Assembly (NCBI RefSeq): GCF_000247815.1
Contig: NC_021674.1
Location: forward strand, 80,136,744-80,200,743
Reading direction: 5' to 3'
From: Ficedula albicollis
Taxonomy: Eukaryota > Chordata > Aves > Passeriformes > Muscicapidae
Length of the DNA: 64,000 bases
Both the position numbers and the translations under genes were made by a program. Below the pieces are notes generated by a model. That model did not search any database, was not told the origin of the DNA, and saw only the letters and a program-made list of their open reading frames with translations. Shown piece by piece: positions 15,623-24,255 of this stretch. The first letter of the stretch is position 1. Every line of letters starts with the position of its first letter.

Positions 15623-16013
15623 AAAACCAGTGGTTTATCTGCCTGCAGAAGAAAACTGAGAAAGAGCTCTGAGTTGGAGTTCAGGGAGTTTCCAGGACTA
15701 AGGAACTGCGGCCGTCTTGGAGCATTATATGCATATAAGATTTCAGGGGAATAAAATACTTTCCCATGTTTTTAGGACCCTATACTGGCTGTCGCTGAGT
15801 GCCCGTTTAAAATTTCTTACTGCAGGCAGCTGGAAACCAAGGCATTGGTTTCACCCTGAAAGCCCCAGCTGCTACCGGCCCCTGAACGCTTCCCTCCGCG
15901 CTTACCATGAAGGCCACCAAGGTTTCCGAGAGGCTTTGTCCCTGGGCAGCGCACTCCAGGCCGACCTGGCGGATTATCCTCTTGATGACGCTTTGTGTCC
16001 GCTCGCCGGACAT
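1107..16013 (-). CDS. CFAP206: CFAP206, cilia- and flagella-associated protein 206 (complete, 12 coding exons)
   Basis: Seen: twelve exons with canonical GT/AG boundaries and matching phases join to 1866 nt, giving 621 residues plus stop; the human protein is about 622. Exons, in transcription order: 15906-16013, 14392-14475, 14004-14094, 12779-12967, 12365-12523, 11690-11898, 10872-10991, 8136-8334, 7285-7422, 5111-5304, 3953-4096, 1107-1337. Diagnostic segments include RSGLGSPADI, SLSKKDKEQQLKDL, EWLFPETTDNFD, GNPAIGILKHKEKYY and SYEWNEWELRRKAIKL. Family knowledge: this is the FAP206 (DUF3508) family, which docks radial spoke 2 and an inner-arm dynein to the 96-nm repeat of motile cilia and flagella. 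The C-terminal 100 residues look unstructured and carry TQT motifs at about 516-518 and 579-581. The start was chosen by alignment to the human N-terminus; an in-frame ATG lies five codons upstream. Introns hold no other gene that I recognise. Identification is from remembered homology, with no search run. Confidence 0.96.
3487..3737. repeat. Three-copy local duplication (about 60-bp unit)
   Basis: A unit starting AGCTCATATTACATAAAGAA occurs at about 3525, 3587 and 3676. Copies 1 and 3 also share an upstream ATTCAATG...AATTCAAAAC segment. Copies differ at few positions. Intronic in CFAP206 (last intron). Confidence 0.9.
3953..4096 (-). CDS. CFAP206: CFAP206 coding exon 11
   Basis: 144 nt, phase 0 to 0, encoding CDSGTQTDTHILPPTIV and SYEWNEWELRRKAIKL. 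The GTTTGT donor is off-consensus at position +3, but the acceptor has a long pyrimidine tract. Confidence 0.95.
5111..5304 (-). CDS. CFAP206: CFAP206 coding exon 10
   Basis: 194 nt, phase 1 to 0. Encodes GNPAIGILKHKEKYYVFSSK, then EAAYLFAQDPDKFI and AELIQLLELRHQFE, followed by a GTACAC donor. It is one of the most conserved segments of the family. Confidence 0.96.
7285..7422 (-). CDS. CFAP206: CFAP206 coding exon 9
   Basis: 138 nt, phase 1 to 1. Encodes TKVNASDFKNQEWLFPETTD, then NFDQLLIQYHGFCA, closely matching the human block, and ends at a GTATGC donor. Confidence 0.95.
8136..8334 (-). CDS. CFAP206: CFAP206 coding exon 8
   Basis: 199 nt, phase 0 to 1. Encodes PLFRELSKLWTSFQDEM through SLLEGVTVKSDKERIKETM. 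The donor could be placed one base earlier (ATG|GGTATG); the ATGG|GTATGG form was chosen because only it keeps the next exon open. Confidence 0.93.
10061..10193. repeat. Tandem duplication, period 67 bp
   Basis: Two adjacent copies beginning CCTGTAGTTCACAGCCACC, at 10061 and 10128, differing at a few bases. Lies in CFAP206 intron 7. Confidence 0.9.
10872..10991 (-). CDS. CFAP206: CFAP206 coding exon 7
   Basis: 120 nt, phase 0 to 0, 40 residues SNTITSAQEVESLNVQF... to ESEEVF, with a TTTCCAG acceptor and GTGAGT donor. This is the least conserved part of the protein, but the ITSAQEVE segment matches the human ITGAQEVE. Confidence 0.93.
11478..11564 (+). mobile_element. CR1 LINE 3' fragment
   Basis: Contains GGTTGGACTTGATGATTTTA followed by a variant of the CR1 end, CCTAAACAATCTATGG. 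Only the last ~90 bp remain. Intronic in CFAP206. Confidence 0.7.
11690..11898 (-). CDS. CFAP206: CFAP206 coding exon 6
   Basis: 209 nt from phase 1 to phase 0. Encodes PDILNETILSATRTL, YRYTALLESM and LKEALFNVRQYEAFLCILQ, then GTGAGA. These match the human YRYTAILE and LKEALYNIRQYEVFL blocks. Confidence 0.95.
12365..12523 (-). CDS. CFAP206: CFAP206 coding exon 5
   Basis: 159 nt, phase 1 in and out, encoding ALQSVLPQTEMITF, then SLSKKDKEQQLKDL and GIRLYNKQCQKGGSSIDD, ending at a strong GTAAGT donor. Confidence 0.96.
12779..12967 (-). CDS. CFAP206: CFAP206 coding exon 4
   Basis: 189 nt entering in phase 1 and leaving in phase 1. It encodes the helical stretch ELLSEQERVLEGKL and the conserved LLRSGLGSPADIEAVREVT, then a GTCAGT donor. 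Confidence 0.95.
14004..14094 (-). CDS. CFAP206: CFAP206 coding exon 3
   Basis: Encodes LCVTRLLDTTNPSLSTIK and onward to NYANR, ending in phase 1 before a GTAATT donor. The acceptor is preceded by a T-rich tract (TTTTTAG). Confidence 0.95.
14392..14475 (-). CDS. CFAP206: CFAP206 coding exon 2
   Basis: 28 codons, phase 0 at both ends, beginning VKAIVLDPRNDFSMDR, with a CTAG acceptor and GTAATT donor. The 1.43-kb intron before it contains the long poly(A)/poly(T) tract. Confidence 0.95.
15488..15628. repeat. A-rich tract with a 44-nt poly(A) run
   Basis: Low-complexity A-rich sequence with short C interruptions, ending in an unbroken A run at 15577-15620. It lies in CFAP206 intron 1, where it is poly(T) in the sense direction. 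It could be the tail of an old retroposon or a length-inflated homopolymer. Confidence 0.85.
15906..16013 (-). CDS. CFAP206: CFAP206 coding exon 1
   Basis: Encodes the first 36 residues, MSGERTQSVIKRIIRQVG onward, ending ...LVAFM in phase 0 at a GTAAGC donor. The human counterpart also ends its first coding block at the same Met before VKA. It lies inside the CpG-rich promoter region. Confidence 0.95.
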
Positions 16014-16074
16014 GCTGGCCGAGCGCACAGGTCAGCGAGGGTCCCAGGCTTGCCGGCACGCTGTCCCGCCGCCA

Positions 16075-16139
16075 GAGCCGCCCGGCGCCGCTCGCCCCCC
16101 CCCCCCCCCCCCCCCGAGCCGCCCGGCGCCGCTCGCCCC
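16075..16139. repeat. 24-bp direct repeat flanking a 21-nt C run
   Basis: The same GC-rich 24-mer (starting GAGCCGCCCGGCGCCGC) occurs at 16075-16098 and 16116-16139, with the C run filling the space between. It may be a real duplication or a failed join in a hard GC-rich promoter. Confidence 0.8.
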
Positions 16140-16165
16140 GCGCCCGCCGAGCGCCAGCCCCGGCC

Positions 16166-16179
16166 GTTGCCATGGGGAC
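16166..16179 (-). promoter_or_regulatory. RFX-type X-box upstream of CFAP206
   Basis: The minus strand reads GTCCCCATGGCAAC, which fits the 14-bp X-box pattern GTHNYYATRRNAAC at every position. It sits about 155 bp upstream of the CFAP206 ATG, the usual distance for ciliary genes controlled by RFX2/RFX3. Factor binding is inferred. Confidence 0.7.
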
Positions 16180-16496
16180 GCGGCCCGGCCCGGCCCGGCC
16201 CCGGCCTGCCGGGACAGCGGCGAGGATTTAACGCGTGTGAATTTACACACAGCGCACAGGGAGACGGTGTTTGTACACGATAGATGGGGCAGGGTGCGTG
16301 CAAAACTTACACGCCTGCATATGTTCCAAAGACGTGGCTGTAGAGGTGCGGGAGTGTAGGTGTGAGCGTCCCGGTGCACGTACAAACCGTGTGTGGACAT
16401 TGCAGCTGTGGCTGTATGTATGCGTGTGTAAATATAGATACATATGTATGTATAAAGACACTTACATACCGTACGTAAGTATAGGTACCTTAATAT

Positions 16497-16985
16497 CACA
16501 GAATCATTAGGGTTGGAAGGAACCTCTAGAAATGATCCAATCGACTCCCCTGCTAAGGCAGGGTCGCCTAGAGCAGGTTACTCTGGAAAGTGTCCAGCTG
16601 GGTTTGGGACATCTCCAGAGGGAGATCCACGGCCTCCCTGGTACAGCCTGTCCCAGGGCTCCACCACCCTCTGTGTAAACCACGGCCTCCCTGGTACAGC
16701 CTGTCCCAGGGCTCCGCCACCCTCTGTGTACCGAAGTTCTTCCTCATGATGAGGTAGAACTTCCTGTGTTTTAGTTTACAGCCACTGCTCCTCACTCTTT
16801 CACTGGGCACCACTGAAAAGTATCTGCCATCATCCTCTTAGCTCCCATCTTTGAGATATTTATGTGCATTAATGAGATCCCCTCTCAGCCTTTTCAAGAC
16901 TAAACAAGCCCAGCTCCTGCAGTCTCTCCTTATTAGAGAGATGTTCCAGACCCCAAACTGTTTTTATGGCCCTCCTCTGGACCCA
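16497..16985 (-). mobile_element. CR1 LINE 3' fragment
   Basis: Begins with the reverse complement of the CR1 terminus (CACAGAATCATTAGGGTTGG) and continues through typical CR1 tail sequence (GAGATCCCCTCTCAGCC, CCTCCTCTGGACCC). It carries an internal 53-bp tandem duplication starting near 16627 and 16680. Confidence 0.88.
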
Positions 16986-17023
16986 TATATGCTCACACAT
17001 GCAATATATATACCCCCATGGCA

Positions 17024-17081
17024 GTGGGGATCAGAACCAGGTGATCTTTAAGGGCCCCTTCCAACCCAAACCATTCTATGG
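17024..17081 (+). mobile_element. CR1 LINE terminal fragment, opposite orientation
   Basis: GATCTTTAAGGGCCCCTTCC followed by AACCCAAACCATTCTATGG is the plus-sense CR1 3' end. It lies just beyond the minus-sense CR1 ending near 16985. Confidence 0.75.
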
Positions 17082-19328
17082 CTGGCCTGCTGGAGGGGGG
17101 CATAGCAGGAAAAAGAAAACCTTCATGCCAAGCAAGCACACGGCCAAAACACCTGTGTGCTAACAACACACCATAAATCCAAAGCACAGCGCCACAGGGA
17201 ATGCTGATAAGAGAGCTAACTCCATCCCAGCCAGACCTGGTACAGATAAATGTATTTACACACCTATAAATGCATGCAATACATAGATAAATACACAGAT
17301 ATAACTATAAACAAAATGTGTGTGTAGTACACAGCAAGTGCTGCAGGCAGAGCAGCGCAGACGAGGCAACTTTGCAACACAAACAAGAGAGTCATCTTTG
17401 CTTTCAGGTCTCATGATTGCTGCTGGAGGTGGCAGCTCCTCTGGGTGTAGTGCCTGCAAGTACTACAGGTCACAGCCTGCAAGCAGCAGCCCAGTGAGCC
17501 CCAAGTTCTTGCACACACCAGTGAGCACACCACTGGATGAATGCAATGCCTTGCTGTAAGTGGTTCAGTTAGTCAATATGCAATTAATTCCAGCTTTTCC
17601 GTGTCAGATAGAGGAAAGAGTAATAGCATGCTAATTAAATTTAAAAGCCATGTCCCTGAAAGGCAATCAAATAAGTTCAAAAGGCACAGGGAATGCAGGG
17701 ATAACAGATGAAAAGCTACACCAGTCTTCCACTGATTTAATTTTTTTCCCTTTGATTTACACTGTCAGACAGAGGGAACTCCACTGAGAATCATGATCAG
17801 ATCAAGATGATAATTTTTTTTCCTTTGTGACCTCAGACAAGTCACTCATCAATAAAATTAAGATGATACTATGCTACCTGGCAAGTAACTGCAGGGTTAC
17901 ATCCATGTTGTCGGTGTGTGCAAGGTACAGTGCAAGGAGTGCCAGCATTATCCATGGGAAATGCTTTGGGAAGATCTGTGGAACAGGCATCAAAACATTC
18001 CTGCAATGGACATTGAGAAGTCTTAGGTTTCATTCTAGCAGCACAGCTAATGGGGCTTCTTAATGTGTCCTCTGCATTGATAATTTAAAAATTCAATATC
18101 CTTAAGATCAGTAATTACAACAAGACTTTCATCAAGAGAATAAAAATCTACAGGACCTCTTTTTCTACAGATGGCTGGATGAGAAGCTTTTGGGGCCTTT
18201 CCTGGAGTAGAAGTATGTTGCTGTAAGTGAGCTTAGGGTCACAGAGATTTGCCTCTGTGCTTCCTGGTAAATCACACAAGAACCAGCTCTTCTGCAGTTG
18301 CAGGTGGGGAGGAGCAAGAGAAGAAGAACATAGTTTTGGGGATTAGAAGGAAAAAGAGAAGGTGCCAATGCTAGCTTTCTCTCTACAAAAGCAAATTTCA
18401 AGTCAGTTATAAACCTTGGTGTTCAAAGCAGTGCTGGTAACACTTCCTCCTGAAAAGATTATCAGCTAAAAGCAGACAGTTTTACAGAGTTCAACCAAAC
18501 ACTGCCTGCAGTAGAGATGGAGGTGGAATTTGTGGCTTTGCCAATTCAGAAAATCAGTTCCCATCCCATAACAGCCAGTGAGACTTTTGCTGACACATTC
18601 ACAGGCTTAGTACATAAATACTTCCAGAGAGAGCAGGAATCTGCAGGTAGGATTTGTCCCGGTTTTCAGTACGTATGCAGAGCACACACGTATGCAATTT
18701 GGGCTTAGCAATTAAAGGACCTTTTAAAGACGGTTTACAGACTATTTCAATATGTGCCCCTGTCTACATCTGCAATTAGCACAACCTCTGCAGAACATTT
18801 GATGCTGAGGACCTGACAGCCACAACATACATACTCCAGCAGTTGTTACTTCAGACTAGCTTTGGTCTGGTCCTAGTGACTGGTCCTTTGTTTGTGTGTG
18901 AAGTGCATTTAGGGGCACTGCCAGGGCTCTCCTGCACAGTTTCACACAAAATATTCACATGCTCAAAGCCTGCTGTACCGTGCAAACCAAAGCACAGCAG
19001 ATGAGGATAATGTAGAGATTCTCTCTGTGAACAGGTGCTTGGTCCTAAATTAAAAAACCACACACAACATCCCACTTCCCCAATATTCCCAGTCATGTTA
19101 GTCTGCTGGAGTATTTCCCAGGGAAAAAAATAAGCTTTCTGAAAAGCTACCAGTGCTAGCTCACATCCATAAATCCCAGTAGATGTCCAACTGCCTGTAC
19201 ATTTTTAGGCTGCAGGCTGAAAGGAAAGACCAATATAGTTTCAGTTTAGCATATTGAGAATTTACATTATTTTATTGTTTTAAACATTTCAGTAGTATTA
19301 ACCTGTATTTCAGATAGCACTAGAATCA
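17082..19328. other. Non-coding stretch with one exon-like block
   Basis: No recognised gene. The only item of note is the block 17409-17555, bounded by a CTTTCAG acceptor and a GTAAGT donor on the plus strand, described in the findings. Confidence 0.5.
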
Positions 19329-19329
19329 A

Positions 19330-20495
19330 GTTTCAGGGAAGTTTCAGGGAAGTTTCAGGGAAGTTTCAGGGAAGTTTCAGGGAAGTTTCAGGGAAGTTTC
19401 AGGGAAGTTTCAGGGAAGTTTCAGGGAAGTTTCAGGGAAGTTTCAGGGAAGTTTCAGGGAAGTTTCAGGGAAGTTTCAGGGAAGTTTCAGGGAAGTTTCA
19501 GGGAAGTTTCAGGGAAGTTTCAGGGAAGTTTCAGGGAAGTTTCAGGGAAGTTTCAGGGAAGTTTCAGGGAAGTTTCAGGGAAGTTTCAGGGAAGTTTCAG
19601 GGAAGTTTCAGGGAAGTTTCAGGGAAGTTTCAGGGAAGTTTCAGGGAAGTTTCAGGGAAGTTTCAGGGAAGTTTCAGGGAAGTTTCAGGGAAGTTTCAGG
19701 GAAGTTTCAGGGAAGTTTCAGGGAAGTTTCAGGGAAGTTTCAGGGAAGTTTCAGGGAAGTTTCAGGGAAGTTTCAGGGAAGTTTCAGGGAAGTTTCAGGG
19801 AAGTTTCAGGGAAGTTTCAGGGAAGTTTCAGGGAAGTTTCAGGGAAGTTTCAGGGAAGTTTCAGGGAAGTTTCAGGGAAGTTTCAGGGAAGTTTCAGGGA
19901 AGTTTCAGGGAAGTTTCAGGGAAGTTTCAGGGAAGTTTCAGGGAAGTTTCAGGGAAGTTTCAGGGAAGTTTCAGGGAAGTTTCAGGGAAGTTTCAGGGAA
20001 GTTTCAGGGAAGTTTCAGGGAAGTTTCAGGGAAGTTTCAGGGAAGTTTCAGGGAAGTTTCAGGGAAGTTTCAGGGAAGTTTCAGGGAAGTTTCAGGGAAG
20101 TTTCAGGGAAGTTTCAGGGAAGTTTCAGGGAAGTTTCAGGGAAGTTTCAGGGAAGTTTCAGGGAAGTTTCAGGGAAGTTTCAGGGAAGTTTCAGGGAAGT
20201 TTCAGGGAAGTTTCAGGGAAGTTTCAGGGAAGTTTCAGGGAAGTTTCAGGGAAGTTTCAGGGAAGTTTCAGGGAAGTTTCAGGGAAGTTTCAGGGAAGTT
20301 TCAGGGAAGTTTCAGGGAAGTTTCAGGGAAGTTTCAGGGAAGTTTCAGGGAAGTTTCAGGGAAGTTTCAGGGAAGTTTCAGGGAAGTTTCAGGGAAGTTT
20401 CAGGGAAGTTTCAGGGAAGTTTCAGGGAAGTTTCAGGGAAGTTTCAGGGAAGTTTCAGGGAAGTTTCAGGGAAGTTTCAGGGAAGTTTCAGGGAA
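19330..20495. repeat. Minisatellite: 106 copies of an 11-bp unit
   Basis: Unit GTTTCAGGGAA repeated with a constant period of 11. Phase was checked at several points along the block and stays exact from first to last copy, and no variant unit was seen. Each unit contains TTCAGGGAA, a TTCNNNGAA pattern. Intergenic between CFAP206 and SMIM8. Confidence 0.98.
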
Positions 20496-20598
20496 GGGAA
20501 GTTTCAGGGAAGGGAAGGGAAGGGAAGGGAAGGGAAGTTAAGTTTCAGGGAAGGGAAGTTTCAGGGAAGGGAAGGGAAGGGAAGGGAAGGGAAGGGAA
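20496..20598. repeat. Degenerate minisatellite edge with GGGAA pentamers
   Basis: Immediately after the pure array, isolated 11-bp units are separated by runs of the GGGAA sub-motif. One further partial copy, CTTTCAGGGAAGGTTC, is seen near 20625. This looks like the edge where the unit broke down into a simpler repeat. Confidence 0.93.
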
Positions 20599-20607
20599 TT
20601 ATTTATT

Positions 20608-23128
20608 TTCCAAATCAAAACATGCTTTCAGGGAAGGTTCGTAATCTGTACTAGACCACAAAAATTACTTTAAATTATTTGTTAACCTACTGAAGACTGA
20701 AGGTTGCACAACACTGTTTTATAACCAAAGCAGTTGGATTTCTCTTCTAGAATTAGTATCAAGTTTTAAAGAGTTTCAGGAATGGAGACCTGGTGCCTCT
20801 AAGACAGATAAACTCTTCCCCCTGGCGGCATATCTGAGCCATTGACAGACAGTGAGTAAAAAGATTCCTGGTTTGTGATAGGAGGAATTCCCGGATTAGT
20901 TTGAAGAGTCATTAAACAACATACACGGTTGTTCTTAAATCTCTGTAAAGTCTGACACTCTAGCGTTTTGTTAATGGGAAAACATATCAGCTATTTGATG
21001 AATTTGCTATCACATTAGACTGGCTATCACATCTAGGAAGTCACCCCTTTATCCAGCTATATCCAGAAGATGGGATTTAACAGGTTGCTGAAGTCTGAGC
21101 ACATACCCTCATTTTGCCAGTGTGGGGACAAAGTTGCAGATGAGTGTTCTTACACCACTGATGTGCAGAGGAAACAACACAGAAGCACCTACATGACTCA
21201 GTAGTCCAGTTCAGGGCATGGCCTGAGTCATATAAGGTGAACAGAGAGCTTACACCCCAGAAGGTAACAACTGCCAGGATGGCAAAAAGCACTGCTTTCG
21301 GAAGCTTCACCCATTGCCCTCTGCCCAGTGGAGATGTTGGGCTGAGCAAGAGACTGTCTGAGTCACATTAACAGAGCCACACTCACTAAGGGATTCTGCA
21401 AACACTAACCCTCCAGTCATTCCCATTCTCATTCACCTTCCAGCTCAGTTAGCCTCTCTGTGCTCTCAAGCCTCCTCTGACTGGATGCCCTGCTAGTGAA
21501 TGAGCACCAGCCCCTTGGCCTGAAGGTCTTCTGCTGCCATAAATATTCCAAGGCACCAGTTAAATCTCTTCAAAGATGATACACCTAAATGCAGGGATTT
21601 ACAGCTGACAGTGCAGGATACAAGCAGAATCTGAGTCCCTTTCCTCCTCTCTGAAGTTAAAACATAAACTGTGTGATGCAGGTTTTTGTTTTCTACTCTT
21701 CAGAGTCCTGAAACTACCTTGTACCTTGATGCAGAAACTAAAGTCCACTTGATTACACTTGGTTGTTTAAAAGAAGCAGTGCAAGAAAAGCCTGTCTTCA
21801 CACAGGAATCAAAGGCCTGTCTCTTTCAAGAGGGAAAATACATTCCATCTATCTGGCTTTATTTTCAAAGTGTCATAGAGAAGTGTCACAGTCAGAAATC
21901 CATTTTGTGAGGACAGACAAGTCATGCCACCTGTTTTTTAGCTCGTCTATTAGTTCACAATAAAGCTGACTTTCAAAGCTGGGAATGTTTTGGTGCAAAG
22001 ATTTTTATTCTTTCTTCCTCCTCAAATCTGTACATCAACAAATGGAAATCTGTGCTTGGGCTGCCTTGCTTGAAGCACAAAGCTGTGGTGCTGGCCAACA
22101 GTGCTGACCAGCTGTTTTAATGACATAGTCACATAAGAGCATGCAGTGCCATTTTAAGCTTCTAAGACTCTCCTGAAAAGTTTGTAAGTGGTAGGTATGT
22201 AACCACTGCAGAATCATTGAGGCATAGTGCAGACTAATGGTTCACATTCAGAAGAATTCTAGTCAACATTTATAGAAATAATTTAACATTCCCTTTTGGA
22301 ACATGATACAGGAATGTTAAACTATTCTTCTATTTTCTTCTCCCAGCTCCAACATTTTTTCTGCATTAAAGAAGGGATGTCTGAGTATGCTAGTGCTGTA
22401 TCTTCCCCTAATTGCTAACTGCATCACACTTTGACTGCTATGAGGCTATCTGGAAGGGACTTTAGACTTAATCATTGGACAGGGGACTCAGATCAGGGAA
22501 GACAATTGTTATCCCCTGGATGAAACTGTCACCCAGGCAGCAAGATTTTGCTGGACAAAGAAGTCCAATTTGGCTTTTAACTCAGAAATAGAAAAAAAAA
22601 TCATTCACAGATAAAATGGCACAAAAAGTTTACCTTTCATTTGAGTATATCTGGGGGAAAAACCAAAAAACAAACAAAAACAAACCAACAACAACAACAA
22701 CAAAAAAAAAACAAACAAACAAAAAAAACCAAAAAACAAAACAGAAGCATAGAATTCCAGTTGATAAATGCACTATTGTTAGCCTGGATCCCTGAGCAGG
22801 TACAAAAGATGCTCTGTATTTGCCAGGTTACAGAAAAGGCTGCAGAGCACAATTATTTGTCTTTCAAACCTTGAGAGCTCTGGCAGTCACTGTGCAGAGG
22901 GAGTGGAGAGATTCCAGACATACCATTAGTGCCTCAACTGGAAACTCCTGCAAAAGATGTATTATTCAGCTGTATTCAGATGAATCACTGTTTAAGGCTC
23001 CAAAACAATATTAACATTACATTACCATTTCAGTTAAAGGCATTTATAAAAGTAATCAAGATAATTTTTCATTAATCATTTCTCTAAAAAATCCACTCAA
23101 AGCTAGACCCAGGACTTGTCATAGACGT
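20608..23128. other. Non-coding stretch
   Basis: No gene recognised. Open frames here are short and show no family resemblance. An A/C-rich simple repeat lies at about 22655-22742. Confidence 0.5.
22655..22742. repeat. A-rich (CAA)n simple repeat
   Basis: Low-complexity run of A with regularly spaced C, including ACAACAACAACAAC. Confidence 0.85.
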
Positions 23129-24255
23129 AGAATCACAGAATCACTAGGTTGGAAGAGGCCTTCAAGATTATCCAGTCTTCCTGCTGAACCGCTCTTCCGA
23201 TCTTTATCCAGTCCAACCCATGTCCTAACACCTCAACTAAACCATGGCACAGAGTACCACATCCAAAACCATGGCACTGAGTGCCACATCCAGTCTTTTT
23301 TTTAAACACATCCTGCGATGGTGTTTAGAACCATCCACCACCTCCCCAGGCAGACCATTCCAGTACTTTATTTTTCTTTCTGTAAAAACTTTTTCCTAAT
23401 ATCCAGCCTATATTTCCCTTGGTGCAGCTTGAGACTGTGTCCTCTCGTTCTGTCAGTTGCTGCCTGGAGAAAGAGACCAATCACCCCTGACTCCAACCAC
23501 CTTTCTGGAGTTGTAGAGGGTGATAAGGTCACCCCTGAGTCTCCTTTTCTCCAGGCTGAACACCCCCAGCTCCCTCAGCCGTTCCTCACAGGGTTTGTGT
23601 TCCAAGCCCCTCACCAGCCTCGTTGCCTCCTCTGGACGTGCTTTAGGGTCTCGAGGTCCTTCCTACACAGAGGGGACAGAGCTGGACACAGCACTCAAGG
23701 TGTGGCCTCACCAGTGCTGAGTGCAGGGGAAGAATGACCTCCCTGCTCCTGCTGGCCACACTATTCCTGATCCAGGCCAGGGGCCATTGGCTTCTTGCCA
23801 CCAGGGCACACTGCTGGCTCATGTTCAGCCAGCTGTACCAGCACCCCCAGGTCCCTTTCTGCCTGGGCACTGTCCAGCCACACCATCCCCAGCCTATAAC
23901 TCTGCAGGGGCCAAAATGCAGGACTCGGGGCACTTGGACTTGTTAAACCTCATCCCACTGGACTCTGCCCATCCAACTGTTCCAGGTCTCTCTGCAGAGC
24001 CCTCCTGCCTTCCAGAAGATTGACACACGCTCCCAGCTTAGTGTCATCTGCAAATTTACTGATGAAAGACTCAGTACCCTCATCCATGTTGTCAATAAAA
24101 ATATTGAACAGAGTTGGCTCCAGCACAGACCCCTGAGGGACACCACTGGTGACTGGCCTCCAGCTGAGTGAAGCACTGTTCACCACCACTCTCTGGGCCC
24201 AGCCATCCAGCCAGTTCTTAACCCAGCAAAGAGTGCTCCTGTCCAAGCCATGACT
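23129..24255 (-). mobile_element. CR1 LINE, 3' half with reverse-transcriptase remnant
   Basis: Begins with the reversed CR1 terminus (TCACAGAATCACTAGGTTGG). The minus strand of the right part (23950-24246) encodes a reverse-transcriptase segment with SGVPQGSVL and the FADDTKL catalytic motif. The frame is broken downstream, so the element is dead. The left part is interrupted by the adapter-like 26-mer. Confidence 0.93.
23178..23203 (+). other. Illumina paired-end adapter match (contamination)
   Basis: A 26-nt segment ending GCTCTTCCGATCT is, from memory, identical to the 3' end of the Illumina paired-end PCR primer 2.0. It sits inside a CR1 and is flanked on both sides by the CR1 sequence TTATCCAGTC, as if two reads were joined through an untrimmed adapter. 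Confidence 0.93.

Larger units (their letters stand above)
15880..16240. promoter_or_regulatory. CpG-rich promoter region of CFAP206
   Basis: GC-rich, CpG-dense stretch in otherwise AT-rich DNA. It covers coding exon 1 and the sequence upstream of it on the minus strand, including the X-box and a 21-nt C run. The exact transcription start cannot be read from the sequence. Confidence 0.75.

Noticed and set aside
15409..15672. Lysine-rich open frame
   Set aside because: It is a translation of the poly(A) tract in CFAP206 intron 1.
15817..16499. Several overlapping frames in the GC-rich promoter
   Set aside because: They are GC-driven shadows of CFAP206 exon 1 and the C run; only the 36-residue CFAP206 start has homology.
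19330..20598. CRISPR-like or telomeric array
   Set aside because: There are no spacers and the unit is not TTAGGG; it is a simple minisatellite in a vertebrate genome.
23950..24246. Host gene encoding a reverse-transcriptase domain
   Set aside because: The frame is part of a truncated CR1 LINE with its characteristic 3' tail, not a host gene.
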